A stretch of 64,000 nucleotides of DNA from Erysipelothrix sp. HDW6A (GCF_011400295.1 NZ_CP049859.1:1488001-1552000); one strand, 5' to 3'; counted from the stretch's first letter, positions 38,613-47,757 are shown. Notes: generated from the sequence alone by a model not told the origin. A program made the numbers and translations.

Positions 38613-39329
38613 ATGAAATTAATTGTTAATGCAGATGATTTTGGTTTAACTGATGGTGGCAACCGTGCCATCATAGAATGTTATAAAAATGGAATTGTAA
38701 CTTCCACTACTTTAATGGCAAATATGCCTTTCGCAGATCAAGCAATCCAGTTTTCAAAAGAAAATCCTGGTCTTGGTGTCGGAGTCCATATGGTACTCAC
38801 AACCGGAAGACCTCTATTAAAAACTCACAAAACATTAGTTGATGACGAAGGAAATTTTAAATTCCGCTCAGATACTATTGATGAATCTATAGATTTAGAC
38901 GAGCTTTATCAAGAATGGGATGCACAAATTGAATCAATCAAGAGTCAAATTCCAATCACTCACCTTGATTCTCATCACCACACCCATCTACATCCTCTCT
39001 TGAGAACTGTAGTTGAAAAGCTTGCTAAGAAATACAATCTACCTTATCGTTCAGATGCGACAGTCGTCCCTACCCAAGTTAAACTCGATGGTGGCTTCTA
39101 TAAAGAAACAGTTTCTACTGATTACTTATTGAACCTTTTCCAAACAAACACTGAGGAATATCTAGATCTCATGACACACCCTGCATACGTTGACGATCGT
39201 ATTATGGAAATATCCAGTTACAATACTTATCGTGAAACGGAACGACAAGTGTTACAAGATCCTAAGGTGCTTCAAGCAGTTAAAGATTTAGGAATCGAAC
39301 TTGTTAGTTATAAAGATCTTTCAAAGTAA
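38613..39329 (+). CDS. chbG: ChbG/YdjC-family carbohydrate deacetylase
   Basis: A 238-residue protein beginning MKLIVNADDFGLTDGGNRA, the metal-binding NADDFG signature of the YdjC/ChbG family. LDSHHHTHLHP supplies further His ligands and MTHPAYVDD the C-terminal one. ChbG removes an acetyl group from chitooligosaccharides or their phosphates. The family fits amino-sugar or beta-glucoside use alongside the 6-phospho-beta-glucosidase 3 kb away, but that link is inferred. It has its own promoter and a bidirectional terminator. Confidence 0.85.
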   Translation: MKLIVNADDFGLTDGGNRAIIECYKNGIVTSTTLMANMPFADQAIQFSKENPGLGVGVHMVLTTGRPLLKTHKTLVDDEGNFKFRSDTIDESIDLDELYQEWDAQIESIKSQIPITHLDSHHHTHLHPLLRTVVEKLAKKYNLPYRSDATVVPTQVKLDGGFYKETVSTDYLLNLFQTNTEEYLDLMTHPAYVDDRIMEISSYNTYRETERQVLQDPKVLQAVKDLGIELVSYKDLSK

Positions 39330-39354
39330 AAAGAGTCTAGCGACTCTTTTTCTT
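39328..39354. terminator. Bidirectional terminator after chbG
   Basis: AAAAAGAGTC-TAGC-GACTCTTTTT is a perfect 10-bp stem with A- and T-rich ends, serving chbG and the converging 39355-39828 gene. Confidence 0.92.
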
Positions 39355-39828
39355 TTACTCTTGGTTATCTACTTCTTCTACAGTTTCAACTTCTTCAGTG
39401 TCTAATGGACCACCTTCAATAATATATTTCATAGTTTCCAAACGTTTTAATAGACGTTTTCTTGAACCACGACTAATAATAGGCAATGACATTAATTTAT
39501 AGTTTAATGAACGAGCTTTACTACTTACCCCTTGTCCATCTTCTGTTGTGGATAAGAACGTACCGTCAGCATCTGCAATTAATTCATAACTTGTAAATAC
39601 ACGGTCTTTACTATTAATTGATTCTATAGTTATTTTTACGTTTGGTTCAAATACTGTAACTTTTTGTTCAATCGAAATCTCTTGACCATTAAAGTTACGT
39701 GCTGTCGACTTAATTTCTTGATTAAGTAACTTTGATGGACTACATTTAAATACCTTTGCAAATTCCATTTCAATAAAACGCCATACTTCCTCAACTGGTT
39801 TTTCAATAAAAATTTGTGCTTGTAACAT
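39355..39828 (-). CDS. SRPBCC-fold (DUF3284-like) protein
   Basis: A 157-residue soluble protein starting MLQAQIFIEKPVEEVWRFIE, the first strand and helix pattern of START/SRPBCC ligand-binding folds and like DUF3284. The middle has alternating strands (VTVFEPNVKITIES, FTSYELIAD) and the C-terminal helix ends in an acidic tail. Relatives are often encoded near beta-glucosidase genes. The ligand is unknown. A promoter with an inverted repeat lies upstream. Confidence 0.55.
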   Translation of the reverse strand: MLQAQIFIEKPVEEVWRFIEMEFAKVFKCSPSKLLNQEIKSTARNFNGQEISIEQKVTVFEPNVKITIESINSKDRVFTSYELIADADGTFLSTTEDGQGVSSKARSLNYKLMSLPIISRGSRKRLLKRLETMKYIIEGGPLDTEEVETVEEVDNQE

Positions 39829-39866
39829 GTCTTATTCTCCTCTTATTACTTTTTATGATTACTGTT

Positions 39867-39896
39867 ATTATATCATCAACTTTACTAATAAGTAAA
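39867..39896 (-). promoter_or_regulatory. Promoter with inverted repeat before the SRPBCC gene
   Basis: On the minus strand TTTACT (39891-39896) and TATAAT (39867-39872) are 18 bases apart. TTTACT and AGTAAA (39881-39896) form a perfect 6-base inverted repeat with a 4-base centre that covers the -35 box. Confidence 0.5.
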
Positions 39897-39924
39897 AAAT
39901 CTTTATTAAGTTTAGTACAGCTTA

Positions 39925-40218
39925 TTAAGACTGACGATTCTCATGGTACATTACTTCTTTTCCAGCTTCAGTAGCATACTTAATCTCACTACGTACACTC
40001 TCACCAATATAATCGTTTATGTTCACAACATAAATGGCATCGCTCATATCAATCTTCCTCATATGACTTTTCGCAAGTTTGATAGGATTAATTTCAATGT
40101 TGTCAATATTATATGAACACTGAAGGACAGCGCACTCGTGATTCAACTCTAAATCCAATGCAATCCTCATCATTTCATTGGCAAATCTCATACTTCCACA
40201 AAGTGTTACAACTTTCAT
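39925..40218 (-). CDS. Small nucleoside 2-deoxyribosyltransferase-like protein
   Basis: A 97-residue protein. MKVVTLCGSMRFANEM, DAIYVVNINDYIGES and the SEIKYATEAGKEVMYH end form the Rossmann-like core of nucleoside 2-deoxyribosyltransferase and DUF4406 relatives, with a Glu in the YIGESVRSE segment where the family has its nucleophile. It is shorter than true deoxyribosyltransferases (about 150 residues), so the activity is uncertain. The ATG at 40218 has GGGAGG 6 bases upstream. Confidence 0.55.
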   Translation of the reverse strand: MKVVTLCGSMRFANEMMRIALDLELNHECAVLQCSYNIDNIEINPIKLAKSHMRKIDMSDAIYVVNINDYIGESVRSEIKYATEAGKEVMYHENRQS

Positions 40219-40239
40219 TGATTTCCTCCCTTTCATGTA

Positions 40240-40266
40240 GAAAAAAACTTAGCAAATGCTAAGTTC
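40240..40266 (-). terminator. Terminator of the M42 peptidase gene
   Basis: On the minus strand AACTTAGC-ATTT-GCTAAGTT is a perfect 8-bp stem followed by TTTTT. Confidence 0.9.
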
Positions 40267-41379
40267 TTATCGTTTGTAGTTTTGTAATTCTGTTAATGTT
40301 TCAGCATTCATACGACGGCTAAATTCTGTTAAGAGTTTAACTGTATCCACAAAATCTTTACGGTGAATAATTCCGTAATGTGAGTGAATATAACGTGTAG
40401 GAATTGAAATTGATAGTGTAATTACACCATCATGAACTTTATGGATTTCTCCTGAGTCAGTACCACCAGCTGCTAAGAGCTCAAATTGGTAATCAATACC
40501 CATTTCATCACATAAGTCTTGTAAGTGATATAGTAAGCCTTTATGTCCAATATAGGAAGCATCCATGACTTCTAATGTAACACCAACACCTAATTTAATA
40601 CGGTTGTCATCACCTGGAGTATCAAGTGCAATTGTAGTATCAATTGTTACTGCAATATCAGGATTGATTTTTTGTGCTGCAGTTTTTGCTCCACGTAAAC
40701 CAACTTCTTCTTGTACTGTACCAACTGAATATACGTTTGCATCAATTTTTTCGTCTTTTAATGAGCGAATAACCTCTGCTGCAACTGCTGCACCAATTCG
40801 GTTATCCCATGCTTTTGACATTAAGTAGTTAGGATTAGCAAGAACATGGAAATCAGCTTTAGGTGTAACAGCGTCACCCACTTGAATACCAAGTAGTTTT
40901 ACTTCTTCTTTGGAAGCAACACCTAAGTCAACATACATATCTTGAATATCCATTACTTTGTTGCGTACTGCTGGTGGTAATCCGTGAGGAGCTTTTGATC
41001 CAATAACCCCCACATAATCCATACCTGTACGAGTTGTTATTGTAACAGGATGTGATGGTAAGACATGTCCCCACCATCCTCCAACTGCTTGGAGTCGTAA
41101 GAAACCTTTATCATCGATGCTTTTTACTAAGAAACCAATTTCATCAACGTGACCTGCAAACATAATCTTCGGTCCGTTTTCAGCACCTTTTTTAAGAGCA
41201 ATAATTGATCCTAATTGATCATAACTAATTTCATCAGCGAATTCTTCAGTCCATGTTTTGAAAACACGTGTCATCTCTACTTCATGTCCAGAGATACCAT
41301 TTGTGAGGGCAAAGTCAGCAAGTAAACTTAAATTTACTTCTCCGTATGCTTCCTCTAATTTTGCGTCTTTCTCGCTCAT
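40267..41379 (-). CDS. M42-family metallopeptidase (aminopeptidase)
   Basis: A 370-residue tetrahedral aminopeptidase. Metal and catalytic landmarks are GHVDEIGFLV, WDNRIGAAVA, VQEEVGLRGA (catalytic Glu-Glu) and the C-terminal TDSGEIH. M42 enzymes remove N-terminal residues from peptides inside large self-compartmentalised dodecamers. Cellulase activity, sometimes annotated, is not supported. It probably processes peptides imported by Opp. GGAG lies about 9 bases before the ATG. Confidence 0.9.
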   Translation of the reverse strand: MSEKDAKLEEAYGEVNLSLLADFALTNGISGHEVEMTRVFKTWTEEFADEISYDQLGSIIALKKGAENGPKIMFAGHVDEIGFLVKSIDDKGFLRLQAVGGWWGHVLPSHPVTITTRTGMDYVGVIGSKAPHGLPPAVRNKVMDIQDMYVDLGVASKEEVKLLGIQVGDAVTPKADFHVLANPNYLMSKAWDNRIGAAVAAEVIRSLKDEKIDANVYSVGTVQEEVGLRGAKTAAQKINPDIAVTIDTTIALDTPGDDNRIKLGVGVTLEVMDASYIGHKGLLYHLQDLCDEMGIDYQFELLAAGGTDSGEIHKVHDGVITLSISIPTRYIHSHYGIIHRKDFVDTVKLLTEFSRRMNAETLTELQNYKR

Positions 41380-41471
41380 ACTTCTTTCACTCCACTTCTT
41401 TTTCTATAACACTGGGAATAAAACCCAAGTAAACTAATAATACCACAGCTCAGTTAAAGTTTCATTGAAAA

Positions 41472-41487
41472 TGATAAATATTTATCA
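41472..41487. promoter_or_regulatory. Perfect 16-bp palindrome upstream of the M42 peptidase gene
   Basis: TGATAAATATTTATCA is perfectly self-complementary. On the minus strand it lies a few bases upstream of a possible -35 (ATGAAA) and -10 (TATTAT) for the peptidase gene. It may be an operator; the binding protein is unknown. Confidence 0.4.
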
Positions 41488-41495
41488 AAGTATTT

Positions 41496-41526
41496 ATTAA
41501 AAGAAAGAGAGTCATTAAACTCTCTT
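41496..41526 (-). terminator. Terminator of the second ABC exporter operon
   Basis: On the minus strand AAGAGAGT and ACTCTCTT form an 8-bp stem around 6 bases, followed by TCTTTT. It overlaps the stop codon of the exporter subunit. Confidence 0.82.
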
Positions 41527-43366
41527 ATAACTCTGACATTAATTGTGCTTCGCGAGCTTCGTTAAACTGATTTGTATAGAGCTTGTGATAATAACCTTTT
41601 AAGGCTAATAATTCTTGGTGTGTTCCGTCTTCAATGATTTCACCATATCGGATAACAAGGATTCTATCTGCATTAACAATCGTTGAAAGTCTATGCGCGA
41701 TTATAAAACTTGTTTTTTCCTTGAGTACAGTATCCACAGCATGTTGAATAATTGCTTCAGTTTCTGTGTCAATGGATGAAGTTGCCTCATCTAAGACGAA
41801 AATTGATGGCTGAGCGATAAGTGCTCGAGCAAATGAGATTAATTGTTTTTGCCCTGTAGAGAGTCTTCCTCCCCCTTCACCAACATCGGAATCATAGCCA
41901 TTATCAAGTTGCATAATGAAATCATGTGCATCTACAAGTTTTGCTGCTTCCACGATTTCTTCATCAGTTGCATTAAGTCTACCATAGCGAATATTCTCTT
42001 TAACCGTACCATCGAAAAGGTGTGGTGCTTGAAGTACATAACCTAAATGTGAGTGCATCCAAGCAATAGAACGTTCTCGATAGTCTTTTCCATCAATTAA
42101 GATTTCACCGCTACGTGGTTCATAGAAGCGACAAATTAAGTTAACAATTGTACTCTTACCTGAACCCGTCTCCCCAACTAAAGCAATACGTTGCTTCGGT
42201 TCAACTTTAAGATTGAAATTCTTTAGAATCGGCTCTTCTGGATTATAGTAGAAATCAACATCTTTAAATTCAATGTGACCTACCATATCTTCATAAGCTT
42301 CTTCTTTAGGTTCAAGAATTGTTCCGTATTTCGCAATAACTTCTTCTGTATCCGTAAGTTCTATTTCACTGTTAAGCATGGATAACACACGCTCAGCTGA
42401 TGCTTGCGCCATTTGTAATGATGCTAAGATATTTGCAATGTTACGTAATGGCTCATAGAATTGACCAGCGTACTGTGTAAACATAATAAGTGTTCCTACT
42501 TGAATCAAGCCTTGGACAACCATTTCTCCACCAACTACAATAACCCCAGCGTTTCCAAGTGATGAGATTAAGATAATAATTGGAACATAGAGAGAACTTA
42601 ATAAGATTGCTCTCATTGTTTGCGATCTCATTTCTGATGTTAGAACTGTAAACTCACTATAATGGAGTCTTTCAAGAGCCATTGTTTTCGTAGTCTTGGC
42701 TCCTGATATCCCTTCACTAAAACCACTTGTAATCTTAGAGTTAATTGCACGGGTTTTACGATAGTTCTTTAGAATTCGTTTTTGAAACCATGCACTGATA
42801 AAGTAAACAAACGGTACTATGGCTACAACAACTAATGCAAGCTTCCAGTTTGCCACAAACATAACGATTGCAAGCATAATCATCATAAAGATTCCCCATA
42901 GGAGGTCAATAAAGCTCCATGATAATATTTCTGATAAACGAGCAATGTCACTTGTGACACGTGCCATCAACCATCCTGATGGTGTCTTATCATAATATGA
43001 GAACGGTAATACTTGTAGTTTCTTCATTGCCTCTTGACGTGTATTAAAACTTACGTCCATTTCAATAAGGCCACTTTGATAAATAAACTGATAAATAAGG
43101 TATGCTTGAAACATTACCAATGCAGCATAACCTAATGCAAAGAAGAGGATATCTTGATTGCTACCTTGACCTGAGTAATATACATCAATTGCGTGACGGT
43201 TTAACAATGGTAGGATTACACCAATCATAGCTTCTCCTGTAACGATCACAAGAGCACCCATCATTCTTTTCTTACTGGATTTCATCAATCCAAAAATTTC
43301 TTTCCAAAGACTCGTATTTAAAGAGTCCGATTCAAATACTTCTTCTTCAAACTTATTGTCCATCAT
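41525..43366 (-). CDS. ABC exporter subunit, catalytic partner
   Basis: A 613-residue half-transporter (six helices in about residues 45-340). NBD motifs: GETGSGKST, signature LSTGQKQLI, Walker B FVLDEATSS with the catalytic Glu, and FIIAHR. The LSTGQ variation with intact Glu and His marks the competent partner of a heterodimer. The adjacent ATGs at 43366 and 43363 follow GGAGGTG by 5 to 8 bases and lie inside the end of the partner gene. Substrate unknown; multidrug or lipid export is usual for this type. Confidence 0.88.
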   Translation of the reverse strand: MMDNKFEEEVFESDSLNTSLWKEIFGLMKSSKKRMMGALVIVTGEAMIGVILPLLNRHAIDVYYSGQGSNQDILFFALGYAALVMFQAYLIYQFIYQSGLIEMDVSFNTRQEAMKKLQVLPFSYYDKTPSGWLMARVTSDIARLSEILSWSFIDLLWGIFMMIMLAIVMFVANWKLALVVVAIVPFVYFISAWFQKRILKNYRKTRAINSKITSGFSEGISGAKTTKTMALERLHYSEFTVLTSEMRSQTMRAILLSSLYVPIIILISSLGNAGVIVVGGEMVVQGLIQVGTLIMFTQYAGQFYEPLRNIANILASLQMAQASAERVLSMLNSEIELTDTEEVIAKYGTILEPKEEAYEDMVGHIEFKDVDFYYNPEEPILKNFNLKVEPKQRIALVGETGSGKSTIVNLICRFYEPRSGEILIDGKDYRERSIAWMHSHLGYVLQAPHLFDGTVKENIRYGRLNATDEEIVEAAKLVDAHDFIMQLDNGYDSDVGEGGGRLSTGQKQLISFARALIAQPSIFVLDEATSSIDTETEAIIQHAVDTVLKEKTSFIIAHRLSTIVNADRILVIRYGEIIEDGTHQELLALKGYYHKLYTNQFNEAREAQLMSEL

Positions 43367-45146
43367 TTGCACCTCCATTCGTATTGTGTTGAATGTTGGC
43401 AATCTTTTGATAGAGACCTTCTTCATTGATCAGTGTCTCATGTGTACCAATTTGTTCTATTTTCCCTTTATTGATAACAACGATTTTATCAGCATTTTGT
43501 GCTGAGTTAATTCGGTGCGTGATAATTAAGGTTGTAGCTTCTTGGTTTTCTTTTAATGCTTTTCGTATAGATGCGTCTGTCTCAGCATCTAATGCTGAAA
43601 GTGAGTCATCAAAAATAACGATAGGTTGTTTATTAATAACAGTACGAGCAATGGCAACACGTTGTTTTTGTCCACCACTTAAGGTAACTCCCTTTTCTCC
43701 TACTGCAGTTTCATAACCCTGATCAAATCCTTCAATAACATCGTGAATTGACGCAATACGAGCTGCATCATAAACATCACGTTCATCAGCACGAGGTGTT
43801 GCAAGCTTAATGTTGTCAAAGATTGTTTTTGAGAATAAGTAAGGTTCTTGTAAAACAATCCCTACATGTTCTCTAACATGTCGAGGTGCAATCGTTTTAA
43901 GATCATGGTCATCGAAGTAAATTTTTCCTTCACTAGCATCGTAGATACGTGTTAGTAAATGTACAAGACTTGATTTACCACTCCCTGTTGGACCCATAAT
44001 TGCGACAGTTTCTCCTGCTTTGATGTCAAATGAGATATCATCTAATACCTTATCTGTTCCATCATCATAGATAAATGATACATTTTCAAAACGAATGCTT
44101 CCTTTTATTTCAGGAGTGTCTCCTGCATCAAGTTCTTCTGGTACAACTTCTAGAATTTCATTCAATCGATCGATTGCAACAGTAACTTTACCCATATCGG
44201 ACAAGATACGTCCCACATTTCGAATAGGCCACAATACCGTACTAATGTATGTAACAAACACAACTGCATTACCAATTGTCATTGCTCCACTTCGAACTTC
44301 AAAGATACTTGCGATGAGCACAGTTAGAATTTGTAGGAAACATAACATATCAGAGATTCCCCAATACATTCCCAACAACCAAATTAAATGCTTTGTTTTG
44401 TCACGATACACTTCATTTTTCTTCGTGAATTTTTCTAATTCAAAACGTTCGCGATTAAATGCCTTTACAACACGAACTGCATCTAAGGACTCTTTAAATG
44501 TATCTGATAGATCAGCCTCTGCTTCATCACTCTCTCTAAAGACTTCTTGCATCTTCTTAAAGAATGCATAGCCAAAGAAGAAAATGATTGGAAAGACAAT
44601 CATCGAAATAAACGTCATCTTAACGTTGATGTTAAACATAATCGTTAATGATATAACAACCATGAAGATTGCATAAATAAATTCACGCACTTGATTAGAA
44701 AGGAATCTATTGATTGTATCAACATCTGATGTACAGCGTTGAATTAGATCCCCTGTTTTAGCACGTACATGATATGCATAAGGCAATGTTTGTAAATGGT
44801 CATACAAATGATTACGAAGGCGGCGTGTAAAAGTCTCCGTATAACGTCCATTTGCCTGTCCACGAATAAAGAGCGCAATACCACTTAAGGCATTGAGCGA
44901 TACGATAGCTACCGCAATAATCCAAAGATTATTACTTACATACTCCACACCACCTAACAGTGATGCAATTACTTGTGCTGATCCACCGTTTACTGCTTGT
45001 TGGTTAAATACATTATCAACAACAAACTGCAGTAAAATTGGGTTTACTAAAACAATTGAAACATAAAATAATGTCGCAATAATTACAATGAGTAAATTAC
45101 GTTTATACCCTTTGGTATAACCAGCAATAAACTTTAAATGATTCAT
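43353..45146 (-). CDS. ABC exporter subunit with degenerate catalytic Glu
   Basis: A 597-residue half-transporter paired with the downstream gene. Six helices lie in about residues 15-315. The NBD has GPTGSGKSS, signature LSGGQKQR and Walker B VIFDDSLSALD, where Asp replaces the catalytic Glu, while ITHR keeps the His. A consensus LSGGQ combined with a degenerate Walker B is the known partner pattern in heterodimeric exporters. The gene is intact, unlike its counterpart at 18103-19829. AGAGGG precedes the ATG. Confidence 0.9.
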   Translation of the reverse strand: MNHLKFIAGYTKGYKRNLLIVIIATLFYVSIVLVNPILLQFVVDNVFNQQAVNGGSAQVIASLLGGVEYVSNNLWIIAVAIVSLNALSGIALFIRGQANGRYTETFTRRLRNHLYDHLQTLPYAYHVRAKTGDLIQRCTSDVDTINRFLSNQVREFIYAIFMVVISLTIMFNINVKMTFISMIVFPIIFFFGYAFFKKMQEVFRESDEAEADLSDTFKESLDAVRVVKAFNRERFELEKFTKKNEVYRDKTKHLIWLLGMYWGISDMLCFLQILTVLIASIFEVRSGAMTIGNAVVFVTYISTVLWPIRNVGRILSDMGKVTVAIDRLNEILEVVPEELDAGDTPEIKGSIRFENVSFIYDDGTDKVLDDISFDIKAGETVAIMGPTGSGKSSLVHLLTRIYDASEGKIYFDDHDLKTIAPRHVREHVGIVLQEPYLFSKTIFDNIKLATPRADERDVYDAARIASIHDVIEGFDQGYETAVGEKGVTLSGGQKQRVAIARTVINKQPIVIFDDSLSALDAETDASIRKALKENQEATTLIITHRINSAQNADKIVVINKGKIEQIGTHETLINEEGLYQKIANIQHNTNGGANDGQ

Positions 45147-45165
45147 ACATTCTATCCCTCTACTA

Positions 45166-45666
45166 TTAATCTGTTATAAATCTTTTATTAATAGTTTTAA
45201 CGAGATATCCTGTTAGTATTCCTGTAGGAACTCCTGTCAATAACATTACGGGTAGCCATGTAATCATTAATGGCATGTTCGTAATAAAAATAATTACTCC
45301 AATTTGTCCTAAATTATGAAACGTAGCAGATGCCGTTGAAATACCAATCTCTGACATCTTAGTAACTTTATGAAAAAAGACTATTGATAAACAACTTGAT
45401 AGAGTACCAATGAACGCTAACCAGAATCCCGTTCCAACTAATGTTCCCCTCAATAATGATACGATTAAAACTCTCATTACGTTAACAATAAATAATTCTT
45501 TGACACCTAGTAAATAAAACGCTATTAATCCCAAAACGTTTGCTAGACCTAGTTTTACCCCTGGAACCCCAATAACAAATACGGGTTCAATCATATTAAC
45601 GATCATAGCCATCCCTAAAAGCATTGTTAAAACTGTCATGCGGTGTGTCTTACTTCTTATTTTCAT
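45166..45666 (-). CDS. Gx transporter family membrane protein (EetB/HepS-I-like)
   Basis: A 166-residue protein with about five membrane helices and the family features GVPGVKLGLANV and GILTGYLVK. It belongs to PF07456, annotated as Gx transporter or heptaprenyl diphosphate synthase component I. In Listeria the homologue EetB acts with EetA in flavin-based extracellular electron transfer. Here it overlaps the EetA-like gene by 4 bases (ATGA), preserving that pair, but no ndh2, fmnB (apbE) or pplA is in the window. Function is inferred from family only. Confidence 0.75.
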   Translation of the reverse strand: MKIRSKTHRMTVLTMLLGMAMIVNMIEPVFVIGVPGVKLGLANVLGLIAFYLLGVKELFIVNVMRVLIVSLLRGTLVGTGFWLAFIGTLSSCLSIVFFHKVTKMSEIGISTASATFHNLGQIGVIIFITNMPLMITWLPVMLLTGVPTGILTGYLVKTINKRFITD

Positions 45667-46040
45667 CGAATGATGATGTCTTCCTCTGTGGCTGTGTTAT
45701 CTGCTTCAACGACAATCAAGATTTTATTTGGTAAACAAACAATTGGGACATTTGTCTTATCTACCCAACCTTGAATGGAGCAATAGTTTAAAGGAGAAAT
45801 TTCATCAGCGACTCGAATACGACCATCTTTGATTTCAATTACAACATCTCCTAAGTCGCCAGGAACGGTATAATGTCCATCTTTGTTCATATTGAGACGA
45901 AGGATTTCTTCATCTTTGTACATCACAACTGCATGAGACGAATCACTATCAACGGCACTTATTAACTTGCCTGTTGAAAAGAATAATCCCACTGATAGTA
46001 AGAGTACAACAGCTATAAAGACTTTATCGGATCGATTCAT
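45663..46040 (-). CDS. NusG domain II-containing membrane-anchored protein (EetA-like)
   Basis: A 125-residue protein with one N-terminal membrane helix (VFIAVVLLLSVGLFF) and a small extracytoplasmic beta domain of the NusG-II type. That domain ends with Cys-rich CSIQGWVD and VCLPNKILI; the two Cys are conserved features of the family and may form a disulfide. Listeria EetA has this architecture. The ATG at 46040 follows AAAGGAG by 6 bases, 12 codons inside the longest ORF. Confidence 0.75.
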   Translation of the reverse strand: MNRSDKVFIAVVLLLSVGLFFSTGKLISAVDSDSSHAVVMYKDEEILRLNMNKDGHYTVPGDLGDVVIEIKDGRIRVADEISPLNYCSIQGWVDKTNVPIVCLPNKILIVVEADNTATEEDIIIR

Positions 46041-46171
46041 TGACTTCTCCTTTCTATATCTCATAAATATTACCATATTTTTATTAATGTGTATTCAATT
46101 TTCGGTAAATACGTAAGTTTTTATCATTTAATTGTTAAAAAACGAATGATATGCACCAATTCCGTTATTTT

Positions 46172-46180
46172 TGGTATAAT
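46172..46180 (+). promoter_or_regulatory. Extended -10 promoter of the metallophosphatase gene
   Basis: TGGTATAAT is a perfect extended -10 box. It would start transcription about 10 bases before the ATG, giving a nearly leaderless mRNA. Confidence 0.5.
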
Positions 46181-46196
46181 AAGAATTGGTGATAAA

Positions 46197-47720
46197 ATGA
46201 AAATAAAAATAGTAGCGACAACAGATATACACGGAAGTATCTTTCCTACAAACTATACAACACGAGATCAAAAGCAAGATTATAGCCTTGCTCACATCTC
46301 GAGTGCGATTAAGAAATTCCGTAATGAAGGAAATGTCCTTCTCTTAGATAACGGTGATGCCTTCCAAGGAACGCCATTATTAACCTATGCACATCAGAAC
46401 ATAGATACAGTGATGAATCCAATAGCTCAAGTTTTCAACGCTCTAAAGTATGATTATATTAATTTAGGGAATCATGACTTTAATTATGGACTTGATGTTC
46501 TTAAGAAGTTTATCAAGGAGAACAATGCGCCTTTACTGACTTCAAATGTATTTTTTGATGGAAATCCAGTAGGTAAAACACAGATCCTTGAATATGGTGG
46601 TAAGCGTATCGCTCTAATTGGAGTACTGACACAGTTCATTCCTCATTGGGAACGACCAAGTCATCTTGAAGGTGTAACTCTTAATGATGCTTACGAACAT
46701 ATGAAAGCAGAAGTAGAAGCTATTAGAGACTCTGTCGACTATGTTATCGGAATGTATCATGGTGGATTCGAGAAAGACTTAGAAACTGGTGAACCCACAG
46801 AACGTCAGACTGGAGAAAACGAAGGATATCAAATGAGCTTTATTGAAGGTCTTGATATCTTAATTACAGGTCATCAACATCGTTCGATTGCAACTTACTT
46901 ACATGGAAAAGCAGTTACGCAAACTACTCTTAAAGCTAAAGAGTTTGCAACCATCGATTTTGATCTCGAAACCGGTGAAATCTCACCAATGATCCATCAG
47001 ACAGAAGACTACCCGCTTGATGAAGAAATCTTAAAACCTTTAGCAACGTTACAAGAAAATGTACAAAATTGGTTAGATCAACCAATAGGTTCGTTCTCCG
47101 AGTCTTCTCCTTCACTTATTATTGAAGATGAGTTTGAAGCAAGAATTCGTAAACATCCTCTCGTATCATTTATGAATCAGGTGCAAAAGGATCGAAGTGG
47201 TGCTCAGTTATCGTCTGTTGCATTATTCAATGGAAGCATTGGCTTTAACAAGTCTATTACAATGAGAGAGCTTGTAGGTACCTATATCTATCCTAATACC
47301 TTAGTAGTCAAACGAATTACTGGAAGTCGACTTAAAAAGATGCTTGAGTATTCCGCTTATTTCTTTACCATTGATGAAAATAATCAAATCGCAGTTTCTC
47401 CTGATTATGTAAGTCCCAAACCACAACACTATAATTATGATATGGTTGACGGTGTAAGCTACACAATCCATGTTGCAAATCCTCGAGGCTCTCGCATTGC
47501 CGATTTAAAATACCAAGGACGCGATGTTGAAGATGATGACACATTCACAATCGTTGTAAATAATTACCGTGCAGCAGGCGGTGGTGGCTATATGATGGTC
47601 GCAAAGAGTGATCTTGTTGAAGACATTCAAGAAGAAATGGTTGATACACTCATGAACTATTTCCAAGAAAACTCACCTGTAGAAGTTGAACACGAAGATA
47701 ACATCCTCGTTACCTATTAA
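46197..47720 (+). CDS. 5'-nucleotidase/UDP-sugar hydrolase-family metallophosphatase
   Basis: A 507-residue two-domain phosphatase. The calcineurin-like domain (about 1-290) shows ATTDIHG, LDNGDAFQG, GNHDFNYG and GHQHR metal motifs. The C-terminal 5'-nucleotidase domain (about 320-507) ends with the substrate stack near NNYRAAGGGGY. There is no signal peptide, so unlike UshA it is predicted to be cytoplasmic, as for B. subtilis YunD. I chose the ATG at 46197 because the family begins there and an extended -10 lies just upstream; the ribosome-binding site is weak (GGTGAT). Confidence 0.88.
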   Translation: MKIKIVATTDIHGSIFPTNYTTRDQKQDYSLAHISSAIKKFRNEGNVLLLDNGDAFQGTPLLTYAHQNIDTVMNPIAQVFNALKYDYINLGNHDFNYGLDVLKKFIKENNAPLLTSNVFFDGNPVGKTQILEYGGKRIALIGVLTQFIPHWERPSHLEGVTLNDAYEHMKAEVEAIRDSVDYVIGMYHGGFEKDLETGEPTERQTGENEGYQMSFIEGLDILITGHQHRSIATYLHGKAVTQTTLKAKEFATIDFDLETGEISPMIHQTEDYPLDEEILKPLATLQENVQNWLDQPIGSFSESSPSLIIEDEFEARIRKHPLVSFMNQVQKDRSGAQLSSVALFNGSIGFNKSITMRELVGTYIYPNTLVVKRITGSRLKKMLEYSAYFFTIDENNQIAVSPDYVSPKPQHYNYDMVDGVSYTIHVANPRGSRIADLKYQGRDVEDDDTFTIVVNNYRAAGGGGYMMVAKSDLVEDIQEEMVDTLMNYFQENSPVEVEHEDNILVTY

Positions 47721-47724
47721 ACAG

Positions 47725-47757
47725 AAGCAAAGGACCACATAACGTGGTCCTTTTTGC
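47725..47757 (+). terminator. Terminator of the metallophosphatase gene
   Basis: AAAGGACCAC-ATAAC-GTGGTCCTTT is a perfect 10-bp stem followed by TT, immediately after the stop codon. Confidence 0.9.
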
